Shown here: positions 16,308 to 24,771 of the stretch, piece by piece | Layout: each line of letters opens with the position of its first letter | Position numbering within the stretch: position 1 is the stretch's first letter | DNA from: Bacteroidota bacterium | GTDB lineage: Bacteria; Bacteroidota; Bacteroidia; Bacteroidales; JAAUTT01 | Assembly (NCBI GenBank): GCA_021779665.1 | Contig: JAJYAG010000050.1 | Coordinates: 1 to 38,063 of the forward strand | Reading direction: 5' to 3' | DNA length: 38,063 nt | The notes under the pieces: generated by a model | Database searches by the model: none | Told to the model about the DNA's origin: nothing | Seen by the model: the letters and a program-made list of their open reading frames with translations, nothing else | Translations under genes and position numbers: made by a program

Positions 16308-17975
16308 TTAATTATTTGCATCCGTTGGCTTTAGAAGGGGATTCGTGTTCAATGCCTTATTCGGTATGGGGAAAAACTTCTTGTTTGCAGGTGTAGGTTG
16401 TTTATCCCACCAGGTACCTTCGGTAAATTTGTTAAACCGGATGAGGTCGGTACGGCGGTGACGTTCACCTAAGAATTCGCGACCCCATTCATCGAGGAGT
16501 TCCTGTTCTGTAATCTGATCGGCGGTATAAGCCAGCGAAGCCCAATCAGCATCAGCAAAATTGCGCTTACGAACCGAATTAAGCAGAGTTGCAGCGGCTG
16601 CTTTATCTCCCAGACGAAATTTACATTCGGCAAGCGAATAAACGATTTCGGTGAGACGCATTTCAGCTCCGTCAGGTTCCATTTCAAAAGGATCGTTATC
16701 AGGGAATACGGGATATTTCATCCAGCGAACGCCGGTATTTTCCTCGCCGGTAACCACATGAGAACCTTCCTGCCATCTTCCGCCTGGTTTTTCTGAGAAA
16801 CGGCCAACCTGATCAACAAAAACCAAGGGCTTGCCATTGTACTCTTCAGTTCCTAGAATTGGATCGGTGGTTCCTCTCTTGTATTGAGGACCATAGACAA
16901 ACATACCTTCGTACTGACCATTGCCTAAATACTTAAAAGGTTTTTTGCGCAGATCCCTGTCATCGAACTTGGCAAATGGTTTTCCGAGAGCAAATGTATA
17001 AGGATTGCCATCGAGGTCGAGCGAAGGTTGCAGATGAATACCGTTCCATTCGCCCCACTTGGTAAATCCATTGGCCTGGTCGCTGCTGTAGTGGAAAAAT
17101 GGTGCATAATAGAAGTATCCGTCGAGTTGATTTTTGGCATGAGGCCAGTACCAGATAGCTTCGGGCGATTTATTGTTTGTACCGTTGAAAGGGCCATACC
17201 ATGTGGGATCGATAGCGTAAGCGCCATATTTGCCATCGAGAATATCCTGGCACACCTGGGCACATTCGGTCCATTTTGGTGTACCGGCGTATGTTTGAGC
17301 ATTGAGGTAAAGTCGAACAAGAATGGTTGCAGCAGCACCCTGGGTTAAACGTCCATCGTACTTTTCAACAGGTGCTTTTGGAAGTTTGGCAATGTTATCC
17401 TTAATTTCCTTTTCAATCCAGTTGAAGTTTTCGGTAGGCGACGACTGTGGCTTTAAATCGTAGATATTCTCAACAATGGGTATTGTTCCGAAAAAGTCGA
17501 GTAACATGAGCTGATACCATGCCCGGATGGTTTTCAACTCAGCTATGTGCGTCTGTTTATCGGCTTCGGTAAGGTTGAACTTTGCATAATTGAGTTTTTC
17601 GATGTCGGCAATGGAGTTGTTTGCATACCCTATACCAGAATAGCCCCCATTCCAGCAACTGGCAATGGTTCCTTCTTCTGCTGTCCAGGTGTGGTTGTGC
17701 AAACGTACCCAGTTACCACCATCGTAGCCATGACGGCCTTTCTGTGTCCATGCAAAATGATCAGCCGAGAGTTCCTGAACATACCAGCGTTCCCATATGG
17801 AATACCAGTGTCCGTGTTCGTAGGTTCTTAAAAGTGAGGCAAGAACAGCATTTTTGTTCTGATAATAGTTTTCCTTTCCAATCCTGTCGTAAAGTTCTTC
17901 GTCCAGGTTAGAGCAAGAAACAGAGAACAGTACAACAAAAAGTGCTATGATGTATTTTAAATTATATTGTTTCAT
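16308..17975 (-). CDS. SusD/RagB-family glycan-binding lipoprotein 1
   Basis: The surface lipoprotein lid of a SusCD glycan importer. 555 residues; lipobox SVSC with C21 as lipidation site. The N-terminal SusD-like helices include ELYDRIGKENYYQN (26-39). An RAWYQLMLLDFFGTIPIVE block at about 150-168 and a C-terminal LTEIVYSLAECKFRLGD...LLNSVRKR TPR-like segment, with FLGERHRRTDLIRF near 500, are standard for the family. It starts 20 bases after SusC1 and is followed by a strong terminator, so it is the last gene of its operon. Tryptophan and tyrosine richness fits carbohydrate binding, but the ligand cannot be told from sequence. Confidence 0.95.
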   Translation of the reverse strand: MKQYNLKYIIALFVVLFSVSCSNLDEELYDRIGKENYYQNKNAVLASLLRTYEHGHWYSIWERWYVQELSADHFAWTQKGRHGYDGGNWVRLHNHTWTAEEGTIASCWNGGYSGIGYANNSIADIEKLNYAKFNLTEADKQTHIAELKTIRAWYQLMLLDFFGTIPIVENIYDLKPQSSPTENFNWIEKEIKDNIAKLPKAPVEKYDGRLTQGAAATILVRLYLNAQTYAGTPKWTECAQVCQDILDGKYGAYAIDPTWYGPFNGTNNKSPEAIWYWPHAKNQLDGYFYYAPFFHYSSDQANGFTKWGEWNGIHLQPSLDLDGNPYTFALGKPFAKFDDRDLRKKPFKYLGNGQYEGMFVYGPQYKRGTTDPILGTEEYNGKPLVFVDQVGRFSEKPGGRWQEGSHVVTGEENTGVRWMKYPVFPDNDPFEMEPDGAEMRLTEIVYSLAECKFRLGDKAAAATLLNSVRKRNFADADWASLAYTADQITEQELLDEWGREFLGERHRRTDLIRFNKFTEGTWWDKQPTPANKKFFPIPNKALNTNPLLKPTDANN

Positions 17976-17995
17976 ATAGTTTGCTTTTTATAAGG

Positions 17996-20900
17996 TTAGA
18001 GAGATAATTTAAGACCAAGGGTGAATGTACGTACTGTGGGATAACCACCTTTGTCTTCAATACCCGGACGGAAACCGGTAATTTCAACCTGTGAAGGATC
18101 CAGACCACTGTATTTTGTAATGGTAAATACATTTTTAACCGCAAAATAAACGCGCATATTGTTGATATAACGGAAGTTCTTGAACTTAATATTATACCCT
18201 AAATTAGCTACGTCCAGTTTCAGGAAGTCGCCTTTTTCAAGGAAGTAATCGCTTATCTCTTTTTCCGATTTAATAGCAGCGTTTCTGTCGAAAGCATCCT
18301 TCAGGAGGTTAACATTCGAAACGGACTGTAAGCCGTAATACATCTGCTTCAGGTTCAAAATATCGTATTTGAAGTATCCGCGGAAATATAAAGTTAAGTC
18401 CAGATTTTTGTACCTGAATATATTGTTCCACGACAACTGGAACTTAGGAATACCATTACCAATAAAGGCTTTATCTTCCTGCGTTTTGGTTGACGACAGC
18501 ACCTTCTCACCTTTCTTGTTGTAAATCAGGAAACGACCCAGTTCATCCACTCCGGCATAACGTAAACCGTAGAAACTTCCAATTTCGTGGCCTTCCATGT
18601 TCCTGTACGCAGGTCCGGGGTTACCCGGTGACGGAAGATCGTAATCGTCAAAGAATGGACGGTTATATTGGTCGTTCGACAGAGATTTAATAATGCTTTT
18701 GTTATAACTACCCACAAGATTAACATTGTACGAGAAGTCGGTTCCGTTAACCGCAAGGTAATCGAGGTTGAATTCCAAACCACGGTTTTGGATTGTACCT
18801 ACATTCACAAATATTCTGTCGTGAATCATCGGGGGCACAGGAGCATCATAGTCGAAAATCATATCCTTCGACATACGCTGGTAAACATCGAAGCTACCCG
18901 AGAGGCGATTATTCAAGATACTGAAATCCAAACCGATATTATAGTTAATAGCCCTTTCCCACTTGAGGTTGGGGTTTGGATTATTACCCGGACCAAACAC
19001 CCTTAACCATGATCCATCGGCCATATACCTGCCAGCACCACTGTATGTTGCTGCCGAGGTATACCGGTCGAAACCTTCGCGTCCGGCAACACCATAACCT
19101 CCACGGATCTTCAGGTCGTTAACAAATGTAGCGTTCTGCATAAAACCCATTTTCGAAAGTCGCACGCCAGCAGAAACTGCGGGGAAAAACCCATATTTAT
19201 TATTGGTACCGAATTTCGACGAGCCTTCGCGGCGTAACGATGCAGATAAAATGTAAATATCATTATAACTATAGTTTACCCTTCCGAATATTGCAGACAA
19301 CTGGTTTTTACCTTTCCAGGAATTCATATCGGCTTTGCCATCCTTTAACCAGAGTCCTTCGGCAAGAGCATTGTACGAAAGAGCGTCCGACGGAAAATCG
19401 AAGTTTTTGGTCCACACCCCGCTGGTTGTAAAGTCCTGATACGAGTAACCAGCCATTAACTTCAGGCTGTTGTTGTTTTTGTCGAGTGAATAATTTGCAG
19501 TCCATTCAAAAGTACGGTCAGTCCATTTTTCATATTTACGCTCAGCACGTCCTTTGTAGTTATTGTCTCTTGACTCAGCCGATGTGGATGGAGTAAAATT
19601 ATGCTCATCCTTATCGGTAACCTGTTGTGCAAGCATTACCTGGGTACTGAGGTTTTTAAGCAGGTTTACCTTGAAAGTTACGTCGGCATTCAGGAATTTA
19701 CGTTCTGCGCCAACCTGGTCGAGTTTCAGTTTTGCTACCGGATTCCAGGTATCGTAGCCATAAGGAAGATAAAATTTGGTGGGATCGTTCGGATCGTAAA
19801 CCGGCATGGTAGGATTAAGCTGCATAGCCTGGTTGAAAGCTCCGTAGTCGGTGTATTTTTCGTCGGTGTAGCGGTTTGCTACGTTTCCGATAAATTCCAG
19901 TTTACCATTGAGTGCTTTCTGACTGAAATTCAAGCGACCGCCATATTCTTTACGGTTCGTAGCTATATCAATACCTTCCGCGGTACGATAGTTCACCGAG
20001 GCACGATAACTTGTATTCTGCGATCCGGAAGAAAACGAAACATACTGGTTATTTTCAATAGGGGTTTTGCGAATGAGTTCATCGTACCAGTCGGTGCGGG
20101 CGCCCAGGTCGACATCTCTTTTTCTCTCAAGAAATTCTTCAGCCGAAAGCACTTCGGGTTTTCGGGCCACGGTAGCTGTAGATATATAACTGTCGTAAAC
20201 AACATTCACCTTATCGGCCGAGCGGCTTCCCTTTTTGGTGGTAACGATAATAACACCGTTTGCCCCGCGGGTTCCGTAAATTGCTGCAGAGGAAGCATCT
20301 TTCAGAATCGAGATCGACTCAACATCCTGCTGAACAATATTTGCAAGGTCGCCACCGGGAACACCATCAATTACAACCAGCGGGCCTGTTCCACCTTTGA
20401 TGGAGGCTGCACCGCGAACCTGTAAACTGATACCGGCATTGGGATCGGACGGTGCAGTTGAAGAAACCGACAACCCGGCAACTTTACCATTAATAGACTG
20501 AATTGCATTATTGGTAGAGCCTTCAATAAAATCCTTGCTTGAAACACTGGTTACCGAGCTGGTAAGTTCCTTTTTCTGAAGTGTACCGTACCCCACAACC
20601 ACAACCTCTTCAAGGTCGGTAATATCAGCCGCAAGTTTAACATCTATTCTGTCCTGTCCGGAATATGTAACTTTTTGTGCAAGATATCCTACATACGAAA
20701 AAACAAGCACGGCCGAAGGGGTTGGCAGATCGATGGTGAATTTACCATCCATATCGGTAACCACTCCAAGAGTTGTACCTTCAACCACCACGTTAACCCC
20801 AGGTAGCGCTTCGCCTGTTGCAGCATCGGTTACCGAACCTGTAGCCCGGTTTTGCTGCACCTGCGATATCACACCTTCAACGGTATTTTTGGGCGCAAGA

Positions 20901-21256
20901 ATTATCTGCCTGTCATAAACAAGATATCCGATATCGTCGCCTTTGAAGAGCTGTCCTAAAATTTCCTTAATGGATGCATTTTGCGCGTTTATGTCAACTT
21001 TTTTACTTACGTCAACGAGTTTCTGATTGAAAAGAAAAAAGAACTCACTCTTTCTTTCAATTTCATTCAAAACCTGTTCAACAGAAGCGTTTTTTAAGTT
21101 GAGAGATACAACTGCAGACTGTGAGTACGAATTCAGTGCAAGTGAATTCAATGTTCCTAGAATTAGTAACAGGGTGGTGATTTTCATCGTCAGTAGTAAT
21201 TTATAAAGAGTTTTTTTTGGCCATGAAGACCAAGTGGAATAAACGATTTTTTCCAT
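17996..21256 (-). CDS. SusC/RagA TonB-dependent transporter 1 with STN signalling domain
   Basis: The outer-membrane barrel that imports oligosaccharides using TonB energy. 1086 residues. Order of parts: long basic N-terminus and signal (1-46), STN domain (about 48-122, with VEQVLNEIERKSEFFFLFN), CarboxypepD-regulatory-like beta domain (about 137-208, GSVTDAATGEALPGVNV), SusC signature (about 215-235, LEEVVVVGYGTLQKKELTSS), plug (to about 350) with YGTRGANGVIIVTTKKG, then the barrel. The STN domain is the part known to touch FecR-type anti-sigma factors, and FecR1 and sigma1 lie directly upstream on the same strand. Together they form a transport-coupled regulatory unit. The final residues LKLSL give the usual aromatic/hydrophobic barrel ending. 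Confidence 0.95.
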   Translation of the reverse strand: MEKIVYSTWSSWPKKTLYKLLLTMKITTLLLILGTLNSLALNSYSQSAVVSLNLKNASVEQVLNEIERKSEFFFLFNQKLVDVSKKVDINAQNASIKEILGQLFKGDDIGYLVYDRQIILAPKNTVEGVISQVQQNRATGSVTDAATGEALPGVNVVVEGTTLGVVTDMDGKFTIDLPTPSAVLVFSYVGYLAQKVTYSGQDRIDVKLAADITDLEEVVVVGYGTLQKKELTSSVTSVSSKDFIEGSTNNAIQSINGKVAGLSVSSTAPSDPNAGISLQVRGAASIKGGTGPLVVIDGVPGGDLANIVQQDVESISILKDASSAAIYGTRGANGVIIVTTKKGSRSADKVNVVYDSYISTATVARKPEVLSAEEFLERKRDVDLGARTDWYDELIRKTPIENNQYVSFSSGSQNTSYRASVNYRTAEGIDIATNRKEYGGRLNFSQKALNGKLEFIGNVANRYTDEKYTDYGAFNQAMQLNPTMPVYDPNDPTKFYLPYGYDTWNPVAKLKLDQVGAERKFLNADVTFKVNLLKNLSTQVMLAQQVTDKDEHNFTPSTSAESRDNNYKGRAERKYEKWTDRTFEWTANYSLDKNNNSLKLMAGYSYQDFTTSGVWTKNFDFPSDALSYNALAEGLWLKDGKADMNSWKGKNQLSAIFGRVNYSYNDIYILSASLRREGSSKFGTNNKYGFFPAVSAGVRLSKMGFMQNATFVNDLKIRGGYGVAGREGFDRYTSAATYSGAGRYMADGSWLRVFGPGNNPNPNLKWERAINYNIGLDFSILNNRLSGSFDVYQRMSKDMIFDYDAPVPPMIHDRIFVNVGTIQNRGLEFNLDYLAVNGTDFSYNVNLVGSYNKSIIKSLSNDQYNRPFFDDYDLPSPGNPGPAYRNMEGHEIGSFYGLRYAGVDELGRFLIYNKKGEKVLSSTKTQEDKAFIGNGIPKFQLSWNNIFRYKNLDLTLYFRGYFKYDILNLKQMYYGLQSVSNVNLLKDAFDRNAAIKSEKEISDYFLEKGDFLKLDVANLGYNIKFKNFRYINNMRVYFAVKNVFTITKYSGLDPSQVEITGFRPGIEDKGGYPTVRTFTLGLKLSL

Positions 21257-21320
21257 ACTTTTGCATAGTTAGAATGGTTAATAAATACTGTGTTCGAACT
21301 TATTTTTGACCGCTAATGCA

Positions 21321-21348
21321 GAGGAAAGGTGTGGGGACACTTTTCCTC
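21321..21348 (-). promoter_or_regulatory. Hairpin in the FecR1-SusC1 leader
   Basis: A stem of 7 + 4 pairs (GAGGAAA.GTGT / ACAC.TTTCCTC around a 4-base loop) lies in the 160-base gap between the FecR1 stop and the SusC1 start. It lacks a T tract on the minus strand, so it is more likely a leader structure or processing site than a terminator. Role inferred only. Confidence 0.4.
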
Positions 21349-21416
21349 TCTTTGTTTAAGAAGTTATCCTGTCATAGTTTAATAGTTTTAGAGTTAGTAA
21401 TAATTAATCCTGTCTT

Positions 21417-22466
21417 TTATAAGGGTGATATAATAATCTTCCGTTTGCTGAAGGTGCCATCGGCCAACCGCACCCGGTTTACCTCCGAATATTTAATTGG
21501 CGACGACATTTTAAGCAGTTTCAGAATTTCGTTGAGGGATTCTTCTTCAAAAGTTGCCCTGTAACGGTAATCCTGGAGTTCCTTCCCTCTGAGTTCAATC
21601 TCAACATTGTAGTGCTGACTTATTTTTTTAACAACTTCACTCATGGGTTTGTTCCTGAAAACAAGCCTGCCATCCTTCCAGGCAATAAATTCATACAAAT
21701 CGCCCGAAAAAGTCTCAGATTTACCGGTTTTAGTATCGTAAGTAAACCTCTGATTGGGAATAAGGTTGACAAGTTTTGCCAGGTTCTTGTCCGGCTCATC
21801 GCTTTTATTAACAGAAACTTTCCCCGACAGCAGAGATACGTTCACCTCCGGGTCAGATTCAACAGCCTGCACGTTAAAGCTTGTTCCGGTTGCCCTTACA
21901 TTTAGATGCTGTGTTTGAACAATGAATGGGCGGCTCACATCCGATTGTACCTCGAAATAAGCCTCACCGGTAAGGGTCACAACCCTGTTTTTTTCAGTAA
22001 ATTTATCAGGATACCGGAGCTTACTGCCCGAGTTGAGCCACACCCTTGAGCCATCGGCAAGTAAAACCTTTGAACGGGTGCCGAGAGAAGCATAAATTTC
22101 GTTATATGCAACTTTGCCTGCATCCATTCTACGTTCGGTGGTTCTTCCAAAAAAGTAACCCGCAATAACCGTAGGAATAAGAAGTATAGCAGCTATTTTT
22201 TGCATTGTTTTAATCCATTTTCTGCCTTGCGGCTTTTCTTCAATTCGGTTTAAAACCTGATCAAAAGCATTGTCTACATCTATTTTCATTTTTGAATTCC
22301 TGGTATCGGTTATATCTAACAGGTTTTTAATCTGCTGGTAGTTAGCTTTATTTTCTTCAGATGATTCCACCCATTTCCCAAGTCTTTTTGTCTCCTCAAC
22401 CGAAGCCATCCCATCGAGATACCTGCGGATCAGGATTTCTACATTTTCATTCTCTAAACTTTCCAT
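21417..22466 (-). CDS. FecR-family anti-sigma factor 1
   Basis: An inner-membrane regulator that holds the ECF sigma factor and receives the signal from the SusC1 STN domain. From the ATG at 22466 it has 349 residues; another start 9 bases upstream is possible. Parts: cytoplasmic helical N-terminus (1-85, with LIRRYLDGMASVEETKRLGKW), a transmembrane helix at about 88-106, the periplasmic FecR beta domain (about 125-225, with LADGSRVWLNSGSKLRYP and LTGEAYFEVQ), and a C-terminal DUF4974-type domain (about 265-335, with MSEVVKKISQHYNVEIEL). Downstream of sigma1 and upstream of SusC1, the canonical order. Confidence 0.95.
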   Translation of the reverse strand: MESLENENVEILIRRYLDGMASVEETKRLGKWVESSEENKANYQQIKNLLDITDTRNSKMKIDVDNAFDQVLNRIEEKPQGRKWIKTMQKIAAILLIPTVIAGYFFGRTTERRMDAGKVAYNEIYASLGTRSKVLLADGSRVWLNSGSKLRYPDKFTEKNRVVTLTGEAYFEVQSDVSRPFIVQTQHLNVRATGTSFNVQAVESDPEVNVSLLSGKVSVNKSDEPDKNLAKLVNLIPNQRFTYDTKTGKSETFSGDLYEFIAWKDGRLVFRNKPMSEVVKKISQHYNVEIELRGKELQDYRYRATFEEESLNEILKLLKMSSPIKYSEVNRVRLADGTFSKRKIIISPL

Positions 22467-22543
22467 AAATACCATCTTTCAAAAACAACGACGATTAATA
22501 ATTAAGATACCACAATAAAAAAAGAGATTTTTTTAGGAAAAAA

Positions 22544-22653
22544 GTCGACAGATGACGGACCTCGATCCACAGCCAAATGCGTCTTTAAAGAATCCTTTAC
22601 TTTTTACATAATAATCCTGGCTGTGGTCTGATGTCCGTGGACAGTGGACTGTC
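22544..22653. repeat. GTCGAC/GTGGAC imperfect inverted repeat, copy A
   Basis: Arms 22544-22574 and 22619-22653 are approximate reverse complements, each containing CCACAGCC or GGCTGTGG at the inner end and GTCGACAG or ACTGTC-type units at the outer end, with a 44-base spacer. The element occupies nearly the entire sigma1-FecR1 gap, between two genes expected to be co-transcribed. Related elements are at 23361-23491 and 24654-24766. Confidence 0.55.
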
Positions 22654-23219
22654 TATAACATAAAAAGAAAAAACCAAAGATTGTCTTTCAAAGCTTCGCG
22701 TAAGAGTTGCAAAGCTTTACTAATTCTTACCTCAACGGTTCTGACGGAAACATTTTGTTTTTCAGCAATTTCGTTGTATTTCAGATCGGCGAAACGACTT
22801 AACCGAAAGGCTTCTGCAACTTCATCGGGGAGAGAATTCAAAGCTTTATCGAGATTGGCCTGTAACTCGGAAAGAAGTATATATTGATCGGTATTATTCT
22901 CACTCAGAAGAGTGATATATGGTGCAATTTCCTTGTAATGCTCTCTTATTTTCTGATGTTTAAGCCAATCAAGACACTTGTTCTGGGTTGACTTGAGAAG
23001 ATACGATTTGAGGGATACTGAAATATGAATAAAGTGCCTGTTTTCCCAAAACTTCACAAACACATCCTGCACAATTTCCTCAGCTGTTTCGGAATTTTTA
23101 GTAAAAGTGAAAGCAAAATGAACCAGATCCTTATAATACTTTGAAAAAACAATAGAAAACGACTTTTTATCGCTCTGCTGAAGACTTTCCAATAAATGTT
23201 TTTCGTCAATAACTGACAT
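22653..23219 (-). CDS. ECF sigma-70 factor 1 (FecI-type)
   Basis: Directs RNA polymerase to the SusCD-1 promoter when released by FecR1. 188 residues from the ATG at 23219 (the codon six bases upstream is GTG). Region 2 spans about 20-85, with AEEIVQDVFVKFWENR (46-61) as the -10 binding helix. Region 4 spans about 125-180, with LPDEVAEAFRLSRFADLKYNEIA and a helix-turn-helix VSVRTVEVRISKALQLL. The short hydrophobic tail LWFFLFML is common in Bacteroidota FecI-like sigma factors. It is probably the first gene of a sigma1-FecR1-SusC1-SusD1 unit, and a TACTTTTA stretch upstream is a weak -7 candidate. Confidence 0.95.
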   Translation of the reverse strand: MSVIDEKHLLESLQQSDKKSFSIVFSKYYKDLVHFAFTFTKNSETAEEIVQDVFVKFWENRHFIHISVSLKSYLLKSTQNKCLDWLKHQKIREHYKEIAPYITLLSENNTDQYILLSELQANLDKALNSLPDEVAEAFRLSRFADLKYNEIAEKQNVSVRTVEVRISKALQLLREALKDNLWFFLFML

Positions 23220-23299
23220 AGGCACTTTAAATGGATCGGTAAAAGTATTAAAAATTTAATCGAATCTTCATGGAAAAAATCAAATTGGTTTTTCACAAT

Positions 23300-23328
23300 A
23301 AAGGCTGCCCTCAGGGAGAGCAGCCTTT
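23300..23328 (-). terminator. Probable terminator after the clan GH-A gene
   Basis: AAAGGCTG at 23300-23307 pairs with CAGCCTTT at 23321-23328 around a short loop that itself can form CCC/GGG. The flanks are T-rich on both strands but no long T run follows on the minus strand. It is placed to separate the glycosidase transcript from sigma1. Confidence 0.5.
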
Positions 23329-23360
23329 TAGGCCATAGACAATGGGCCATATGCAAGATA

Positions 23361-23491
23361 GACCACGGTCGACAGACCACAGACCACAGCCAATACAAAT
23401 GAAGAAAGTACATGGTAAGGCTGTATTGGCTCTTGACCCTGGACTGTCGACTCTGTATTTGGTTTGGCCGTGGACTGTGGACAGACGACTC
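23361..23491. repeat. GTCGAC/GTGGAC imperfect inverted repeat, copy B
   Basis: The left arm (23361-23397; GACCACGGTCGACAG, then repeated ACCACAG units, ending CCAATAC) opposes a right arm starting GTATTGG at 23423 and running through GGACTGTCGACTC to GTGGACTGTGGACAG at 23491. Degenerate tandem GACCACA or GTGGACT units are visible inside each arm. It lies in the gap between the GH-A gene stop and sigma1. Confidence 0.55.
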
Positions 23492-23497
23492 TTTTTT

Positions 23498-24574
23498 CTA
23501 CTTTTTCCCTGTTAACGAGCGGATCAGATCCACCTCTTCCTGTTTGTATGGAGTGCCATCTTTGCGGAAGATTTCGTGGAACCAGAGTTTGGGCTCTGAG
23601 CCGTCGGGAATTGGTTCGTCCCAGGCATACATGGTGTTTGTTTTACCTGCTACGAGACCCCAGTTAATGGCTGCAATATTTTTTTCCTTCAGCAAAGGCA
23701 TAATATTATCGAAACGACTGCGGTGTTTGCGGGCCATGTACTCTGTGCAAATCAGTGGTTTACCAATACGGGCAAGCGTGTCGATACATTCACGGTGCAA
23801 AGTATCGTTCTGATAGTTATGGTAGGTGATTACATCAGAGTTTTCAACCTGAAATTTATTAAGATCTCCAAGTTTAAGATTCCACACACCGGCTGAGAGC
23901 GGTTGTGAAGGATTAACCTCTCTGCCCCAGGCAAAAACTTTCTGCAGCAAAGGCATAGATTTGTTTTCGTAGCCCGAGTTGCCCGGTTCGTTGTAGACAT
24001 CCCAAAGCACAATGCGTTTGTCGTTGGCAAAAGTCTTCAATACATCTTTTACATACTTCTCTAATGTAACAACAAGGGTTGTATCCTGGTGAATGAGATC
24101 ACCCGGATCGCGCACCCAACCGGAGTTGTGAACGCCGGGCTTAGGTTCAGGTTGTTTACCGGCCTGATAAGTAGGATTCCAGCAGTCGTCAAAAAAAACA
24201 AAAATGGTAGATATGCCATGTTTATTGGCAATAGTGAGGTATTGGTTCATCCTGTCCTTAAAACCTGCGGAGTCAACTTCCCAGGCAACGTGATGCAGAT
24301 AAACACGCATGGCATTCATCCCGATTGACTCAGCCCAGCCTAACTCGCGGTTGATGGTAGCTGTATCGAAGGTTTCGGCCTGCCACATTTCGAGCTGGTT
24401 AATAGCGGTACTGGGAATAAAGTCGCATCCGCGGAGCCAGCCCCAGGGTTTGTACCATTCGTTAGCTTGTTCTGCGGTCCACACATCGCGTGTTTTAACC
24501 TGCTGTGGCTGTTCTTTACAGCTGTAAAAAAAGGCCAGATTGGCAAGTAACAGTAAAAGAAGAAATTGCTTCAT
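23498..24574 (-). CDS. Clan GH-A (cellulase/GH5-like) glycosidase lipoprotein
   Basis: A retaining glycosidase of the (beta/alpha)8 GH-A clan; such Bacteroidota proteins are commonly labelled 'cellulase family' or '1,4-beta-xylanase'. 358 residues; lipobox FFYSC (C19). Motifs: GCDFIPSTAINQLEMWQ at about 49-65, an arginine strand GMNAMRVYLHH (85-95), acid/base E196 in WDVYNEPGN, nucleophile E278 in LICTEYMARKHRSRF, and H252 in TYHNYQ between them. The length and single domain are normal. It is the last gene of the enzyme block that starts with SusC2/SusD2. Substrate unknown; the adjacent GH43 genes suggest arabinose- or xylose-containing polymers. Confidence 0.85.
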   Translation of the reverse strand: MKQFLLLLLLANLAFFYSCKEQPQQVKTRDVWTAEQANEWYKPWGWLRGCDFIPSTAINQLEMWQAETFDTATINRELGWAESIGMNAMRVYLHHVAWEVDSAGFKDRMNQYLTIANKHGISTIFVFFDDCWNPTYQAGKQPEPKPGVHNSGWVRDPGDLIHQDTTLVVTLEKYVKDVLKTFANDKRIVLWDVYNEPGNSGYENKSMPLLQKVFAWGREVNPSQPLSAGVWNLKLGDLNKFQVENSDVITYHNYQNDTLHRECIDTLARIGKPLICTEYMARKHRSRFDNIMPLLKEKNIAAINWGLVAGKTNTMYAWDEPIPDGSEPKLWFHEIFRKDGTPYKQEEVDLIRSLTGKK

Positions 24575-24653
24575 AATAAAAGTGTTTGTGATTAATTAAA
24601 GTAATTTATTTTATTAGATGAATAGTTTTGTCTGCAGTCCTCTCCCGCTAGCT

Positions 24654-24766
24654 ATCGGGACCACAATCGACAGTCGACAGTGAACAGCCAGGACTTTTAT
24701 TAAAGGTCCGGCTTTTTTGTAAAGCTGCATTGACTGAGGTCCGATAACCGTGGTCCGTCGACTGGG
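24654..24766. repeat. GTCGAC/GTGGAC imperfect inverted repeat, copy C
   Basis: The left arm (about 24654-24692) contains GCTATCGGGACCACA, then GTCGAC and AGTGAACAGCC. The right arm (about 24736-24766) contains GAGGTCCGATAACCGTGG then TCCGTCGACTGGGC, roughly its reverse complement. The inner part, 24687-24718, can form an imperfect hairpin followed by six T on the plus strand. Together these fill the 197-base gap between the GH43 and GH-A genes. Confidence 0.5.
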
Positions 24767-24771
24767 CATTT

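Noticed and set aside
19601-20425. 274-codon open frame on the plus strand
   Set aside because: It lies wholly antisense to the well-supported SusC1 gene, has no signal, domain or ribosome-binding site, and its composition mirrors the opposite strand.
24687-24718. Plus-strand terminator (imperfect hairpin followed by six T)
   Set aside because: No plus-strand gene precedes it, and on the minus strand no T tract follows, so it is treated as part of the inverted-repeat element.
22544-24766. Possible CRISPR array from repeated GTGGAC units
   Set aside because: Units are degenerate, irregularly spaced, arranged as inverted arms, and spread over gaps between genes, with no uniform spacers and no cas genes.
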